From positions 1 through 34,560 of the forward strand of contig CAJQKQ010000126.1 in assembly GCA_905478925.1 (NCBI GenBank): a stretch of DNA of 34,560 nt, given 5' to 3'. How positions within the stretch are numbered: the first letter of the stretch is position 1; each line of letters starts with the position of its first letter. Of this stretch, positions 24,669 through 32,656 are shown piece after piece. The notes beneath the pieces were generated by a model. That model worked only from the letters and a program-made list of their open reading frames with translations. It was not told the origin of the DNA and made no database searches. The stretch comes from an uncultured Verrucomicrobiales bacterium (GTDB lineage: Bacteria; Verrucomicrobiota; Verrucomicrobiia; Verrucomicrobiales; Akkermansiaceae). Made by a program: the position numbers and the translations under genes.

Positions 24669-25654
24669 GGCGCCACCCCCTTCGCGATCCACATTTCCCA
24701 TGCCACCGCCACCAGCCAGATCACCACGAACAGCGATGCCGAAAGCGCGAGAATGAACTTCCTACGCATCACCGTCTGATAGAGGAAAATCAGTTTTACA
24801 TCCAGCATTGGTCCGAGGACGAGGAAGGCCAGCTTCGCGCTCCAGGTGAACTTCGCCAGCGTCGCCGCAATGAACGCATCCGAGGTACTGCATAGACTGA
24901 GAATGAAGGCCAGCGCCATCAGCGCCGCCGGTGCCGCCAGCACATTTCCCGCAAGGCTATCCAGCCAAACCGCCCCCGGCGCGATGCCGGTGTTGAACAG
25001 CGCGGTGATCGCCACGCCGATGGTGAAATACACACCCACATCTACGAAGTCCTTCTGCGCCGAACGCATCGCCGCGATCAGGCGACTGTCGTCTTTTTCC
25101 GTATGCGAATGGCCATGTTCATGGCTGTGATCGTGTCCGCAGCAGCCGCTGTCTTCACTGTGGATATGCTCCTCTTCCATTTCTCCCTCGATCTTGTCCG
25201 CCAGGGATTTCCGTAAAACCTTCCGCAGCGGGATTCGCGCCACCACCAACCCCACGCCCACCGCCACCAGATAACCCAGCAGCAGTCGCCCGCCGACCAT
25301 CATCCATGGCGCCTGCCCCTGGAAAGCCTTCCAGGTGCTCAGCGCCGTAATCGGGTTCACGATCGGCGCCGCGAGCATGTAGGTCAGCGCACAACTCATC
25401 GGCAGACCTTTCCCGACCAGCCGCCGGATCACCGGAACTACCGCGCACTCGCACACCGGGAACACCGCACCGAGCAGCCCGGCGACCATCACCGATAGTG
25501 TCTTATTCTTCGGCAAAAACCGATCCATCGCCCCTTTCGGCAGATAGATGTCAATGAAACCGCTGATCAACGTACCCAACAAAATGAACGGAGCACCCTC
25601 GAAAAGAATACTCAGGAACGCCAATGCGAAGTCCTGCCGTGCGTCACCGTTCAT
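24665..25654 (-). CDS. COG0701-type permease (PF03773, YcgR/YraQ/ArsP family)
   Basis: A 329-residue membrane protein with about eight spans. Its two halves show the family signature: GAVFPVCECAVVPVIRRL in the first and LAFILSLCSTSDAFIAATL in the second. Between them is a cytoplasmic or outer loop with metal-binding character (residues 163-184: EHIHSEDSGCCGHDHSHEH, followed by GHSH). Relatives include ArsP, an organoarsenical exporter, and the Bacillus YcgR-YcgQ pair; the substrate of most is unknown. It overlaps the DUF1980 gene by 4 bases and follows the DJ-1 gene by 34 bases. Confidence 0.88.
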   Translation of the reverse strand: MNGDARQDFALAFLSILFEGAPFILLGTLISGFIDIYLPKGAMDRFLPKNKTLSVMVAGLLGAVFPVCECAVVPVIRRLVGKGLPMSCALTYMLAAPIVNPITALSTWKAFQGQAPWMMVGGRLLLGYLVAVGVGLVVARIPLRKVLRKSLADKIEGEMEEEHIHSEDSGCCGHDHSHEHGHSHTEKDDSRLIAAMRSAQKDFVDVGVYFTIGVAITALFNTGIAPGAVWLDSLAGNVLAAPAALMALAFILSLCSTSDAFIAATLAKFTWSAKLAFLVLGPMLDVKLIFLYQTVMRRKFILALSASLFVVIWLVAVAWEMWIAKGVAP

Positions 25655-25688
25655 CTGCCGGGAATCAAGGGAGTTTGCCGTCTCCTTG

Positions 25689-26222
25689 TCAAACCATCAC
25701 CGCCCGCCCGACCTCATCCGCCGCCTCTTTCCCGCACAGCAACTCCACAAAGGCCAGGCCGAACTCCACCGCCGTGCCCGCCCCGCGCGAGGTCAGGAAC
25801 TCGCCTCCGGAAACAACCCGCTCCCCGGTGCTCTCCGGAAGTTCGCCCTCGGTGGAAAAATGGGCGGTGAAGCGTTTCCCATCGAGCAGTCCAGCATCCT
25901 TGAGCAGCAGCGGAGCGGCGCAGATCGCCGCGATCAATTTCGCTTCCCCATGAAACTCCCGCACCAACCCAATAACCGCAACATTCTCCCTCAGCTCCAT
26001 CACCGCCGGACCACCAGGCAGGAAAAGCGCATCGAAATCCCCTCCGGCCACCTCGCCAAACAGCGCGTCGGCGGCCACCTCGATCCCACATTTTCCGGTC
26101 ACCGTTTTCGCGGAAACCCCGGCCATCACCACTTCCACCCCGGCGCGGCGCAGCAGATCCACAGGCGCGATCGCCTCGATTTCCTCAAACCCGCTTTCCA
26201 AGACGCACAAGACCCGTTTCAT
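25689..26222 (-). CDS. DJ-1/PfpI family protein (YajL-like)
   Basis: A 177-residue protein. The start at 26222 (MKRVLCVLESGFEEIEA) is used because the DJ-1 fold begins here; the frame upstream lies in the regulatory region. The nucleophile elbow IAAICAAPLLL gives Cys101, and GFEEIEA the conserved Glu near it; GAGTAVEFGLAFVELLCG is the usual end. DJ-1 relatives act as chaperones, glyoxalases or oxidative sensors. It is the first gene of the minus-strand unit and starts 73 bases left of the nearer palindrome, so it is probably controlled by the same regulator as the divergent porin. Cys101 suggests a redox role; that is inference. Confidence 0.9.
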   Translation of the reverse strand: MKRVLCVLESGFEEIEAIAPVDLLRRAGVEVVMAGVSAKTVTGKCGIEVAADALFGEVAGGDFDALFLPGGPAVMELRENVAVIGLVREFHGEAKLIAAICAAPLLLKDAGLLDGKRFTAHFSTEGELPESTGERVVSGGEFLTSRGAGTAVEFGLAFVELLCGKEAADEVGRAVMV

Positions 26223-26295
26223 GGCTGGATACCTAGCCTCAATTCTCCGCCTTTCCAAAGACAACCCACATTTTATTCGCAAGAATATCTCTTTA

Positions 26296-26312
26296 TTGAG
26301 AACCGTTCTCAA
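26296..26312. promoter_or_regulatory. Perfect 17-bp palindromic operator 1 (Fur-superfamily-like)
   Basis: TTGAGAACCGTTCTCAA is an exact 8-1-8 palindrome. The core TGAGAAC-N-GTTCTCA resembles the 7-1-7 Fur-superfamily box (for example TGAGAAT-N-ATTCTCA). It lies nearer the DJ-1 gene start and could control that side. Further imperfect symmetry flanks it: GCAAGAAT (26279-26286) and ATTCTTGC (26317-26324). Confidence 0.85.
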
Positions 26313-26320
26313 AATAATTC

Positions 26321-26349
26321 TTGCAATTGAGAACGGTTCTCAATAAATC
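26321..26349 (+). promoter_or_regulatory. Candidate porin promoter with operator in the spacer
   Basis: TTGCAA at 26321-26326 (4 of 6 to -35) and TAAATC at 26344-26349 (3 of 6 to -10) are separated by exactly 17 bases, which are operator 2. Start of transcription would be about 26356, 27 bases before the ATG at 26383. Both hexamers are weak, but the spacing is ideal, and binding of a repressor to the spacer would block RNA polymerase. Confidence 0.5.
26327..26343. promoter_or_regulatory. Perfect 17-bp palindromic operator 2
   Basis: TTGAGAACGGTTCTCAA, identical to operator 1 except for the central base. The centres are 31 bases apart, about three helical turns, so bound dimers would lie on the same face of the DNA. 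It exactly fills the space between -35 and -10 of the candidate porin promoter. Confidence 0.88.
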
Positions 26350-26382
26350 GAAGCCGTTCCGCCCACGGAAACGAATCCAACG

Positions 26383-27525
26383 ATGAAAACACAACAAATA
26401 TTCACCGCCGCCAGTATTACCGCCGTCTGTCTTGCAAGCATGCATTCTCTCACCGCCCAAACCTTCCGCGAACGTCTTACTGATGATGACACGCTCTCGG
26501 CGGATGACATCGATGCCGCATTTTCCAAACCGCAGGACCTGGCATGGTATGACCGCTTCAGTTTCGGCTCCTACGGCGAGGCCCACTTCAACACCGGCGA
26601 TGTGGCCGACAAGTTCGACATCCACCGCCTCGTCCTCTTCACCGCCTACGAATTCAACAGCCGTTTCCGTTTCGTCTCCGAAATCGAACTGGAGCACCTT
26701 TACTCAAACAATCCCGGCACCGACATCGAGTGGGAGCTCGAGCAGGCCTACTTCGAACTCGATCTCGATAACCAATACCACCTCCAGGCGGGTGCATTCC
26801 TCGTCCCTCTCGGCATCACCAACGAGATCCACGAGCCGACCACATTCTACGGGGTCGAGCGCAACCGTGTGGAAAGCGAAATCATCCCCTCCACTTGGAC
26901 GGAATACGGTTTCCTCCTTCGGAAAAGTTACGACAGCGGCCTGCAATGGGATCTCGCCGTCCATCGTGGCCTCGAAGTCAACAGGGGCGACATCAACATC
27001 AACGGCCCCGACCTCCGCAACGGCCGCCAGAAGACCGATAGCTTCCATGGCAGCGCAGTCACCGCACGGCTGAAATACACCGGCATCACCGGACTGGAGC
27101 TCGGTGCCGGCATCCAATATCAGGACGATATCTCCGAGGGCTCCGAGGACAACAGTGCCATCCTCACCACCGCACACTTCATCTACACCAACGGCGGATT
27201 CGGACTCCGTGGCCTCGCCGCGAACTGGAACATCGACGGCGAAACCGCACCCGGTAGTGGAATCGACATCGACAACCAATACGGTTGCTACATCGAGCCC
27301 TCCTACAAATGGAATTTCTCCAACGGCATGGCGCTCGGCGTCTTCTCCCGCCTCCTCTACTTTGAAAACGAGGACGCTCCCAGCGGCCAAACGGAATACC
27401 AGGCAGGTATCAACTTCTGGCCAACGGAAAACACCGTCGTCAAAGCCGATTGGAGCCACGAAGACCGCGCCGCGGGCAAAGCCAACCGCGATGTCTTCAA
27501 CTTCGGAGTTGGCTACGCATTTTAA
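26383..27525 (+). CDS. Outer-membrane porin (phosphate-selective/OprO-P-like or related)
   Basis: A 380-residue beta-barrel protein. It has a signal peptide (MKTQQIFTAASITAVCLASMHSLTAQ), a short N-terminal helical part, then FSFGSYGEAHFN and repeated amphipathic strands, ending in the aromatic FNFGVGYAF as outer-membrane proteins do. WELEQAYFELDLDNQYHLQAGAFLVPLGITNE is typical of OprO/P-like porins, where the strand after the linker gives FVPLG. It lies just behind two palindromic operators. Porins under Fur-type control usually bring in a metal or a metal complex, so this one may do so; no substrate can be told. A terminator follows directly. Confidence 0.85.
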   Translation: MKTQQIFTAASITAVCLASMHSLTAQTFRERLTDDDTLSADDIDAAFSKPQDLAWYDRFSFGSYGEAHFNTGDVADKFDIHRLVLFTAYEFNSRFRFVSEIELEHLYSNNPGTDIEWELEQAYFELDLDNQYHLQAGAFLVPLGITNEIHEPTTFYGVERNRVESEIIPSTWTEYGFLLRKSYDSGLQWDLAVHRGLEVNRGDININGPDLRNGRQKTDSFHGSAVTARLKYTGITGLELGAGIQYQDDISEGSEDNSAILTTAHFIYTNGGFGLRGLAANWNIDGETAPGSGIDIDNQYGCYIEPSYKWNFSNGMALGVFSRLLYFENEDAPSGQTEYQAGINFWPTENTVVKADWSHEDRAAGKANRDVFNFGVGYAF

Positions 27526-27547
27526 TAGGTATTAGTGTTGTTCGGAG

Positions 27548-27580
27548 GAGGGGGAGGCCTTTGGTCGCCCCCTCTTTTTA
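27548..27580 (+). terminator. Intrinsic terminator or attenuator between porin and FMN-binding gene
   Basis: The stem GAGGGGG (27548-27554) with CCCCCTC (27568-27574) is extended by GGCC/GGTC around a TTT loop. It is followed by T5 and ATT. It lies 23 bases after the porin stop, and the ATG of the next gene is 3 bases beyond it. The GGAGG that could serve as ribosome-binding site is inside the 5' arm. Read-through would therefore set the level of the downstream redox genes. Confidence 0.88.
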
Positions 27581-27582
27581 TT

Positions 27583-28092
27583 ATGAAATTTTCCCTTCGC
27601 ATATTGGCTCTCACACTCGCCCTCGCGGCCTGCGTGCATGGCGAGGAACGCGTTTACAAGCAGCCCTCGGAATTCATCAAATCCGCCTTCGGAGGCAAAA
27701 TCCCATCCACCTCGGTTCTCCGTATCTCGGGAGGTGTGAAATCCCGCACCAAAAACATCATGGCGCACAACTACCGCGAATCCCGTGTCCGGTATTGGAA
27801 ACAAGGCAGCCGCAGCGTCTGGATCCTTGAGGAAATCGGAAAAACCCAACCCATCACCACCGGAGTCCTGATTGAAAAGGGCCGGATCAAATCCGTGAAA
27901 ATCCTCATCTACCGCGAGAGTCACGGCTGGGAGGTCAGCAAACCCTTCTTTACCAAACAGTTCTCCAACGCCTCCCTCAAAAAAGGCGACCAACTCTCCG
28001 TCGGCATCCGCAATGTCGCCGGAGCCACCCTCTCCGTCCGTGCCGTGACCAAGCTCGCACGCCTCGCTCTCTACTTCGATTCACTCACCTGA
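27583..28092 (+). CDS. FMN-binding domain protein, exported
   Basis: A 169-residue exported protein: signal peptide (FSLRILALTLALAACVHG) and an FMN-binding domain (PF04205) with ITTGVLIEKGRIKSVKILIYRESHGWEVSK, then GIRNVAGATLSVRAV. In the usual flavinylated motif D-x-x-S-G-A-T the Thr takes FMN through a phosphodiester bond made by ApbE. Here Thr is kept, but Asp is replaced by Arg and Ser by Ala. An ApbE gene lies two genes downstream, which supports flavinylation despite that. The start at 27583 follows directly on the terminator stem. Confidence 0.85.
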   Translation: MKFSLRILALTLALAACVHGEERVYKQPSEFIKSAFGGKIPSTSVLRISGGVKSRTKNIMAHNYRESRVRYWKQGSRSVWILEEIGKTQPITTGVLIEKGRIKSVKILIYRESHGWEVSKPFFTKQFSNASLKKGDQLSVGIRNVAGATLSVRAVTKLARLALYFDSLT

Positions 28093-28096
28093 CTCC

Positions 28097-28849
28097 GTGG
28101 CCAAACCTCAAACAATAAGGACATGGACCCGCGCTTCCCACCGCTCGCTGGGGATGATCCTACTGGTTCCGCTCACTATCGCCTGTATCACCGGCCTGGT
28201 TCTGAACCACACCGTCGATCTGGATCTCAGCAACCGCCACGTCACCGCAGACTGGATTCAGAAACACTACGGGATGAACCTCGAAGGCGAACCGAAAGCC
28301 CTCGGCCTCGATGGAATAGCCTACGCGGCACATTGGGGTGGCCAGATTTTTCACCAGAAAAACATCATCGATGACAGCTCCACCCTCGTCGCCGCCGTCC
28401 CGCTCCGCGATGGCACCGCCATCGTCACATCTTCTGCCGTCCACTACTTCGGTCTCGATGGCGAACTGATCGAAACCCTCGATTCCCTCGCCCTACCCGC
28501 GACTCCAATCAGCCGTGCAGGCCGCACCGAGGATCTGACACTCGTCCTCGAAACGGAATCAGGGAATTTCACCAGCGACACGAACCTCCTCGATTTCGCA
28601 GAGACAGCCGCCGGCCAGGGAATCACTTGGTCAGTTTCCGTTTCAGCTTCCGCATCCGACCTGAAACGCTGGAAAACCACCTTCTCCGGCGATGGCATCC
28701 CGCTCGACCGAGTCATACTCGACATCCACTCAGGGCGCTTCTTCGGCAGCATAGGAAAATGGGTTTACGACCTCACCGTCATCGGCGTGCTAATCCTTTC
28801 CATCACCGGCCTCATCCTGTTTTTCCGCACCCGCCGCCGCGCCCGATGA
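28097..28849 (+). CDS. PepSY-associated transmembrane protein
   Basis: A 250-residue protein with a membrane span at each end: WTRASHRSLGMILLVPLTIACITGLVLNHT at the N-terminus and WVYDLTVIGVLILSITGLILFFRTRRRAR at the C-terminus, with an outer domain between. The Arg-x-x-His-Arg-x-x-Gly and the TGL-x-L ends are typical of PepSY-TM proteins, which often pass electrons across the membrane with haem or flavin, as in siderophore reductases FpvG and FoxB. The start codon is GTG at 28097, 4 bases after the FMN-binding gene. Its stop overlaps the ApbE start (ATGA). Confidence 0.78.
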   Translation: MAKPQTIRTWTRASHRSLGMILLVPLTIACITGLVLNHTVDLDLSNRHVTADWIQKHYGMNLEGEPKALGLDGIAYAAHWGGQIFHQKNIIDDSSTLVAAVPLRDGTAIVTSSAVHYFGLDGELIETLDSLALPATPISRAGRTEDLTLVLETESGNFTSDTNLLDFAETAAGQGITWSVSVSASASDLKRWKTTFSGDGIPLDRVILDIHSGRFFGSIGKWVYDLTVIGVLILSITGLILFFRTRRRAR

Positions 28850-29766
28850 ACCGCCGCCGCGCCATCACCATCCTGGGAGCGGCAACCCTCACCTCTTGCC
28901 GCAGCCGCGAACCACTCCGCTCCTTTTCCTCCATCGCTTTCGGCACGGAAATCCATTTCCAGGCACACGGAATTTCCGAAGCCACCTTCGATGAACTCTC
29001 CGTGAAATGTTCCTCCCGCCTCCGCGAAATCCAATCCCTCTTCAGCCTCTACGATGCGGAATCAGCCATCTCCCGCCTGAACCGCGACGGATCGCTAGCA
29101 AACCCTCCGGCGGAATTTCTCGAACTCATCCGCACCGCCCTGCGCTTCGGTGAAAAAACCGACGGCCTCTTCGACATCGCCGTCCAACCGCTCTGGGACT
29201 TCCGCCAGAAGTGGAAAGCCGCGAATCTCGAAGAGAGGGAGACCCTGCATGAGGACTCATGGGAGAAAATCCTCGCCCTCGTCAATTTCCGCAACGTGAA
29301 AGTCGGCGGGAAAAGCATATCCTTCGCAAAACCCGGCATGGCCATCACACTGAACGGAATTGCCCAAGGCTACGCCACCGACAGCATCGTCTCCCTCTTC
29401 AGAGAACACGGCGTCGCCAACGCTCTCATCAACATCGGTGAATACGCCGCCATCGGCACCGCTCCGGACGGGAAACCATGGACTGTAAAGCTCGCCGCCA
29501 ACGGCGAAATTATCGCACTCCCACCAGGTCGCTCCCTCGCCGTCTCCGCTGGCAGCGGCCACACCTTCGATCCCGAAGGCCGTTTCCACCACATCTTCCG
29601 ACCCTCCGACGGTGCGAACACCCGCCCCTACAGCACCATCGTCGTCACCGCGCCGAGCGCCACCGAAGCCGATGCCCTTTCCACAACCTTCAGCGTAGCG
29701 AGCCGAGCGGAACGCCGGGAAATCCTCGGGATATTTCCGAAATCCGACTTCCGGGAAATCCGCTAG
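28846..29766 (+). CDS. apbE: FAD:protein FMN transferase (ApbE), lipoprotein
   Basis: A 306-residue periplasmic lipoprotein (lipobox LTSC at the end of the signal MNRRRAITILGAATLTSC). ApbE attaches FMN from FAD to Thr of target proteins. Family marks are SLYDAESAISRLNRDG, IAVQPLWDFRQ, GIAQGYATDSIVSLFREHGVANALINIGEYAA, and the magnesium-site region AVSAGSGHTFDPEGRFHHIFRPSDG. The start at 28846 overlaps the PepSY stop by 4 bases. The gene lies at the end of porin-FMN-PepSY-apbE, whose FMN-binding protein is the obvious substrate. A perfect hairpin follows 11 bases after the stop. Confidence 0.92.
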   Translation: MNRRRAITILGAATLTSCRSREPLRSFSSIAFGTEIHFQAHGISEATFDELSVKCSSRLREIQSLFSLYDAESAISRLNRDGSLANPPAEFLELIRTALRFGEKTDGLFDIAVQPLWDFRQKWKAANLEERETLHEDSWEKILALVNFRNVKVGGKSISFAKPGMAITLNGIAQGYATDSIVSLFREHGVANALINIGEYAAIGTAPDGKPWTVKLAANGEIIALPPGRSLAVSAGSGHTFDPEGRFHHIFRPSDGANTRPYSTIVVTAPSATEADALSTTFSVASRAERREILGIFPKSDFREIR

Positions 29767-29777
29767 GACGAAATATG

Positions 29778-29856
29778 GAGAAGGGTCTTTCCAAGCCCTA
29801 GCAGAAGCCGAGTCTTTCGTGCCAGTCCTCTGCTAGGGCTTGGAAAGACCCTTCTC
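29778..29856. repeat. Perfect 28-bp inverted repeat between convergent apbE and trpS
   Basis: The arms 29778-29805 and 29829-29856 are exact reverse complements over 28 bases, starting GAGAAGGGTCTTTCCAAGCC, around a 23-base loop. It fills the space between the two stops (apbE ends at 29766; trpS ends at 29858). It may end transcription in both directions, but lacks a T-run on both sides and is longer than usual terminators. A REP-like or other mobile palindromic unit is the alternative. Confidence 0.9.
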
Positions 29857-29857
29857 T

Positions 29858-30835
29858 TCAAACCAGTCCCACTGCCTTCTTCACCCGATCCAGCACCTTC
29901 GCCGATTCCTCACGGGCCCGCTCCGCACCTTTCCGCAGCACTTCATCGACGTATCCGGTATCAGCCACGATCTCTTCGCGGCGCTTCCTCATCGGCTCAA
30001 AATAATCCCAATAAGCCCCCGCCAACCGCTTTTTAAAGTCCCCGTAGCCGCAGCCACCGCTTTCATGATCAGCAATCATCGTCGCCACCTCCGGCTCCCC
30101 GGCGAACAACCTGAAGAGAGCGATCACAGTCGATCCCTCCGTCGGTTTCGGATCCTCTACCGGTGTCGAATCCGTCACGATTTTCATCACCAGCTTCTTC
30201 AGCTTCTTTTCCTCCCCGAAGATCGGCAGGGTGTTCCCATAGCTCTTGCTCATCTTCCGCCCGTCGGTGCCGATCACCAGCTCGGTCTCTTGCTTGATGA
30301 TCGCTTCCGGCATCACCAGGGTTCCCTCGCCGTAGCTCTCGTTCATCTTGGTGGCCAGGCTGCGGGTCACCTCAAGGTGCTGCTTTTGGTCTCTCCCGAC
30401 AGGCACCTTGTTCGAGTCATAGAGCAGTATGTCCGCCGCCATCAGCACGGGGTATGCAAAGAGCGCATGGTTCGGGGAAATTCCTTGAGCCACCTTGTCC
30501 TTGTAGGAATGGCATTTGTTCAGAAGCGGCATCGGGCAAACGGTCGAGAGTATCCACGCCAGCTCATTCACCTCCGGCACCGCACTCTGCCGGAAAAAAA
30601 CCGATTTCTCGGGATCCAGCCCGCAGGCAAGGAAATCGATTGCCAGCTCCCGCACATTTTCCCGCAACTCATCCCCGGCACCGCCGGAAGTCATCGCATG
30701 GTAGTCCGCGATGAAATAGAAGCACTCGCCCTGCCCTTGCAGTTCCACCGCAGGCTTCATCGCTCCAAAATAATTACCCACGTGCAGTTTCCCGCTCGGC
30801 TGCAAGCCCGTCAAAATCCTCATGCCCCAAACCAT
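29858..30835 (-). CDS. trpS: Tryptophanyl-tRNA synthetase
   Basis: Charges tRNA-Trp. The 325-residue length fits class I TrpRS. The HIGH-type motif is PSGKLHVGN (13-21) and KMSKS is at 194-198 (GRKMSKSYGN). GRDQKQHLEVTR is also typical. GGAGG lies 10 bases before the ATG at 30835, supporting the start MVWGMRIL; the second ATG at 30823 is the other option and matches the usual family N-terminus (MRILTGLQPSG). Its stop abuts the large inverted repeat. It is convergent with apbE and probably a single gene. Confidence 0.97.
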   Translation of the reverse strand: MVWGMRILTGLQPSGKLHVGNYFGAMKPAVELQGQGECFYFIADYHAMTSGGAGDELRENVRELAIDFLACGLDPEKSVFFRQSAVPEVNELAWILSTVCPMPLLNKCHSYKDKVAQGISPNHALFAYPVLMAADILLYDSNKVPVGRDQKQHLEVTRSLATKMNESYGEGTLVMPEAIIKQETELVIGTDGRKMSKSYGNTLPIFGEEKKLKKLVMKIVTDSTPVEDPKPTEGSTVIALFRLFAGEPEVATMIADHESGGCGYGDFKKRLAGAYWDYFEPMRKRREEIVADTGYVDEVLRKGAERAREESAKVLDRVKKAVGLV

Positions 30836-30928
30836 GCCGCCACCCCCTCCCCACGGTCAAGCGCCCTGAGCGTAGCGAAGCTCCCAAATTAGAGTTTATT
30901 ACTTAGGCTTTAAAGTTTATTTAGGCCT

Positions 30929-31861
<933 letters not shown>

Positions 31862-31862
31862 A

Positions 31863-31891
31863 CTCCTATGGAGCGCGGCTTTGCAAGCCGC
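31863..31891. repeat. REP-like double hairpin after the UXS gene
   Basis: CTCC-TAT-GGAG (31863-31873) is followed by GCGGCTT-TGC-AAGCCGC (31875-31891), directly behind the UXS stop. The second stem is a perfect 7-base pair. No T-run follows, so it is not a normal terminator. It has the look of a REP-type intergenic palindrome; other copies cannot be judged within this window. Confidence 0.6.
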
Positions 31892-32051
31892 TGTCTGACG
31901 CACCTCCTCAAATCCATAACTACGCACCCGAGTTTCGTCCGGACTTTCCTCACCTCATCGAGCCGTCGGATCGTGAATTGGAAATTTCCACGCCTCCCAA
32001 TCCCAATTCCTGCCTCGCCTTTCCGCAAAATCCATACTAACTTCGGAGATT

Positions 32052-32573
32052 ATGAGAACCCTTATCTTCTTCACTGCCATTGCAATCGCCAGCCCAAGCG
32101 CTTTCGCCCAGTCTGCCGCACAGAAGGCGGAGACGTATTACAGGAAAGGCCTTGCTGCCGAAAAAGCCGGAGAACCCGCCACCGCACGCGCCGCCTACAA
32201 CGCCTGCCTCGAGCTTTACCCGGGCCACGCAAACGCCCGCTACCGCTCCGGGCAGGTGAAGATCAACGCGGCCTCCATCAAATCTGCCGCCACCGAAATC
32301 AAGATCGGCGCCGTCACGATCCCCGTCTACCAGCTTGATGACGCAACAGTCCAGGAAGCCATCCAAGCACTCAGCCTGGCCATGGAAAAAGCCACGGAAG
32401 GAAAAATAGCCCCGAATTTCATCATCGATGATCCGAAAGAAAAGCTCGCAGATACCCGGATTTCAATGCAGCTCAAAAATATCCCGGTGAAAGCGATCCT
32501 CGGCTACATCCACAGCCAGGCCTCCACAAGAGCCCGTTACGACGAACATGCCGTCGTGATCATTGCTCGCTGA
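32052..32573 (+). CDS. Exported TPR plus STN/secretin-like protein
   Basis: A 173-residue protein with a signal peptide (MRTLIFFTAIAIASPSAFAQ) and a TPR-like pair of helices (AETYYRKGLAAEKAGEPATARAAYNACLELYPGHANARYRSGQ), then a stretch ending IDDPKEKLADTRISMQLKNIPVKAILGYIHSQASTRARYDEHAVVI. The last part matches the secretin/TonB short N-terminal (STN) pattern, with L-K-N-I-P-V-K-A-I-L and the final hydrophobic strand. Such domains dock secretins or receptors. Here no barrel follows, so it may act as a small partner protein. The pseudopilin at 12972 is far away; a link is not shown. Confidence 0.7.
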   Translation: MRTLIFFTAIAIASPSAFAQSAAQKAETYYRKGLAAEKAGEPATARAAYNACLELYPGHANARYRSGQVKINAASIKSAATEIKIGAVTIPVYQLDDATVQEAIQALSLAMEKATEGKIAPNFIIDDPKEKLADTRISMQLKNIPVKAILGYIHSQASTRARYDEHAVVIIAR

Positions 32574-32589
32574 AGTTACGGCCACCCCT

Positions 32590-32631
32590 GAAAAACAAAA
32601 CGTCCGGTGGGCTCGATGGCCGACCGGACGT
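32590..32631 (-). terminator. Intrinsic terminator of the azurin-like gene
   Basis: ACGTCCGGT (32600-32608) and ACCGGACGT (32623-32631) form a perfect 9-base stem. On the minus strand it is followed by T4-G-T5 (plus 32591-32600). It lies 25 bases after the azurin stop, and 16 bases after the stop of the plus-strand gene, for which there is no good T-run. Confidence 0.9.
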
Positions 32632-32656
32632 CGCTGAAAAATTTGGTCAACTCCGT

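Noticed and set aside
29840..30892. 350-residue plus-strand frame over trpS
   Set aside because: Antisense to trpS, rich in His, Arg and Leu, with no motif; trpS has HIGH and KMSKS signatures.
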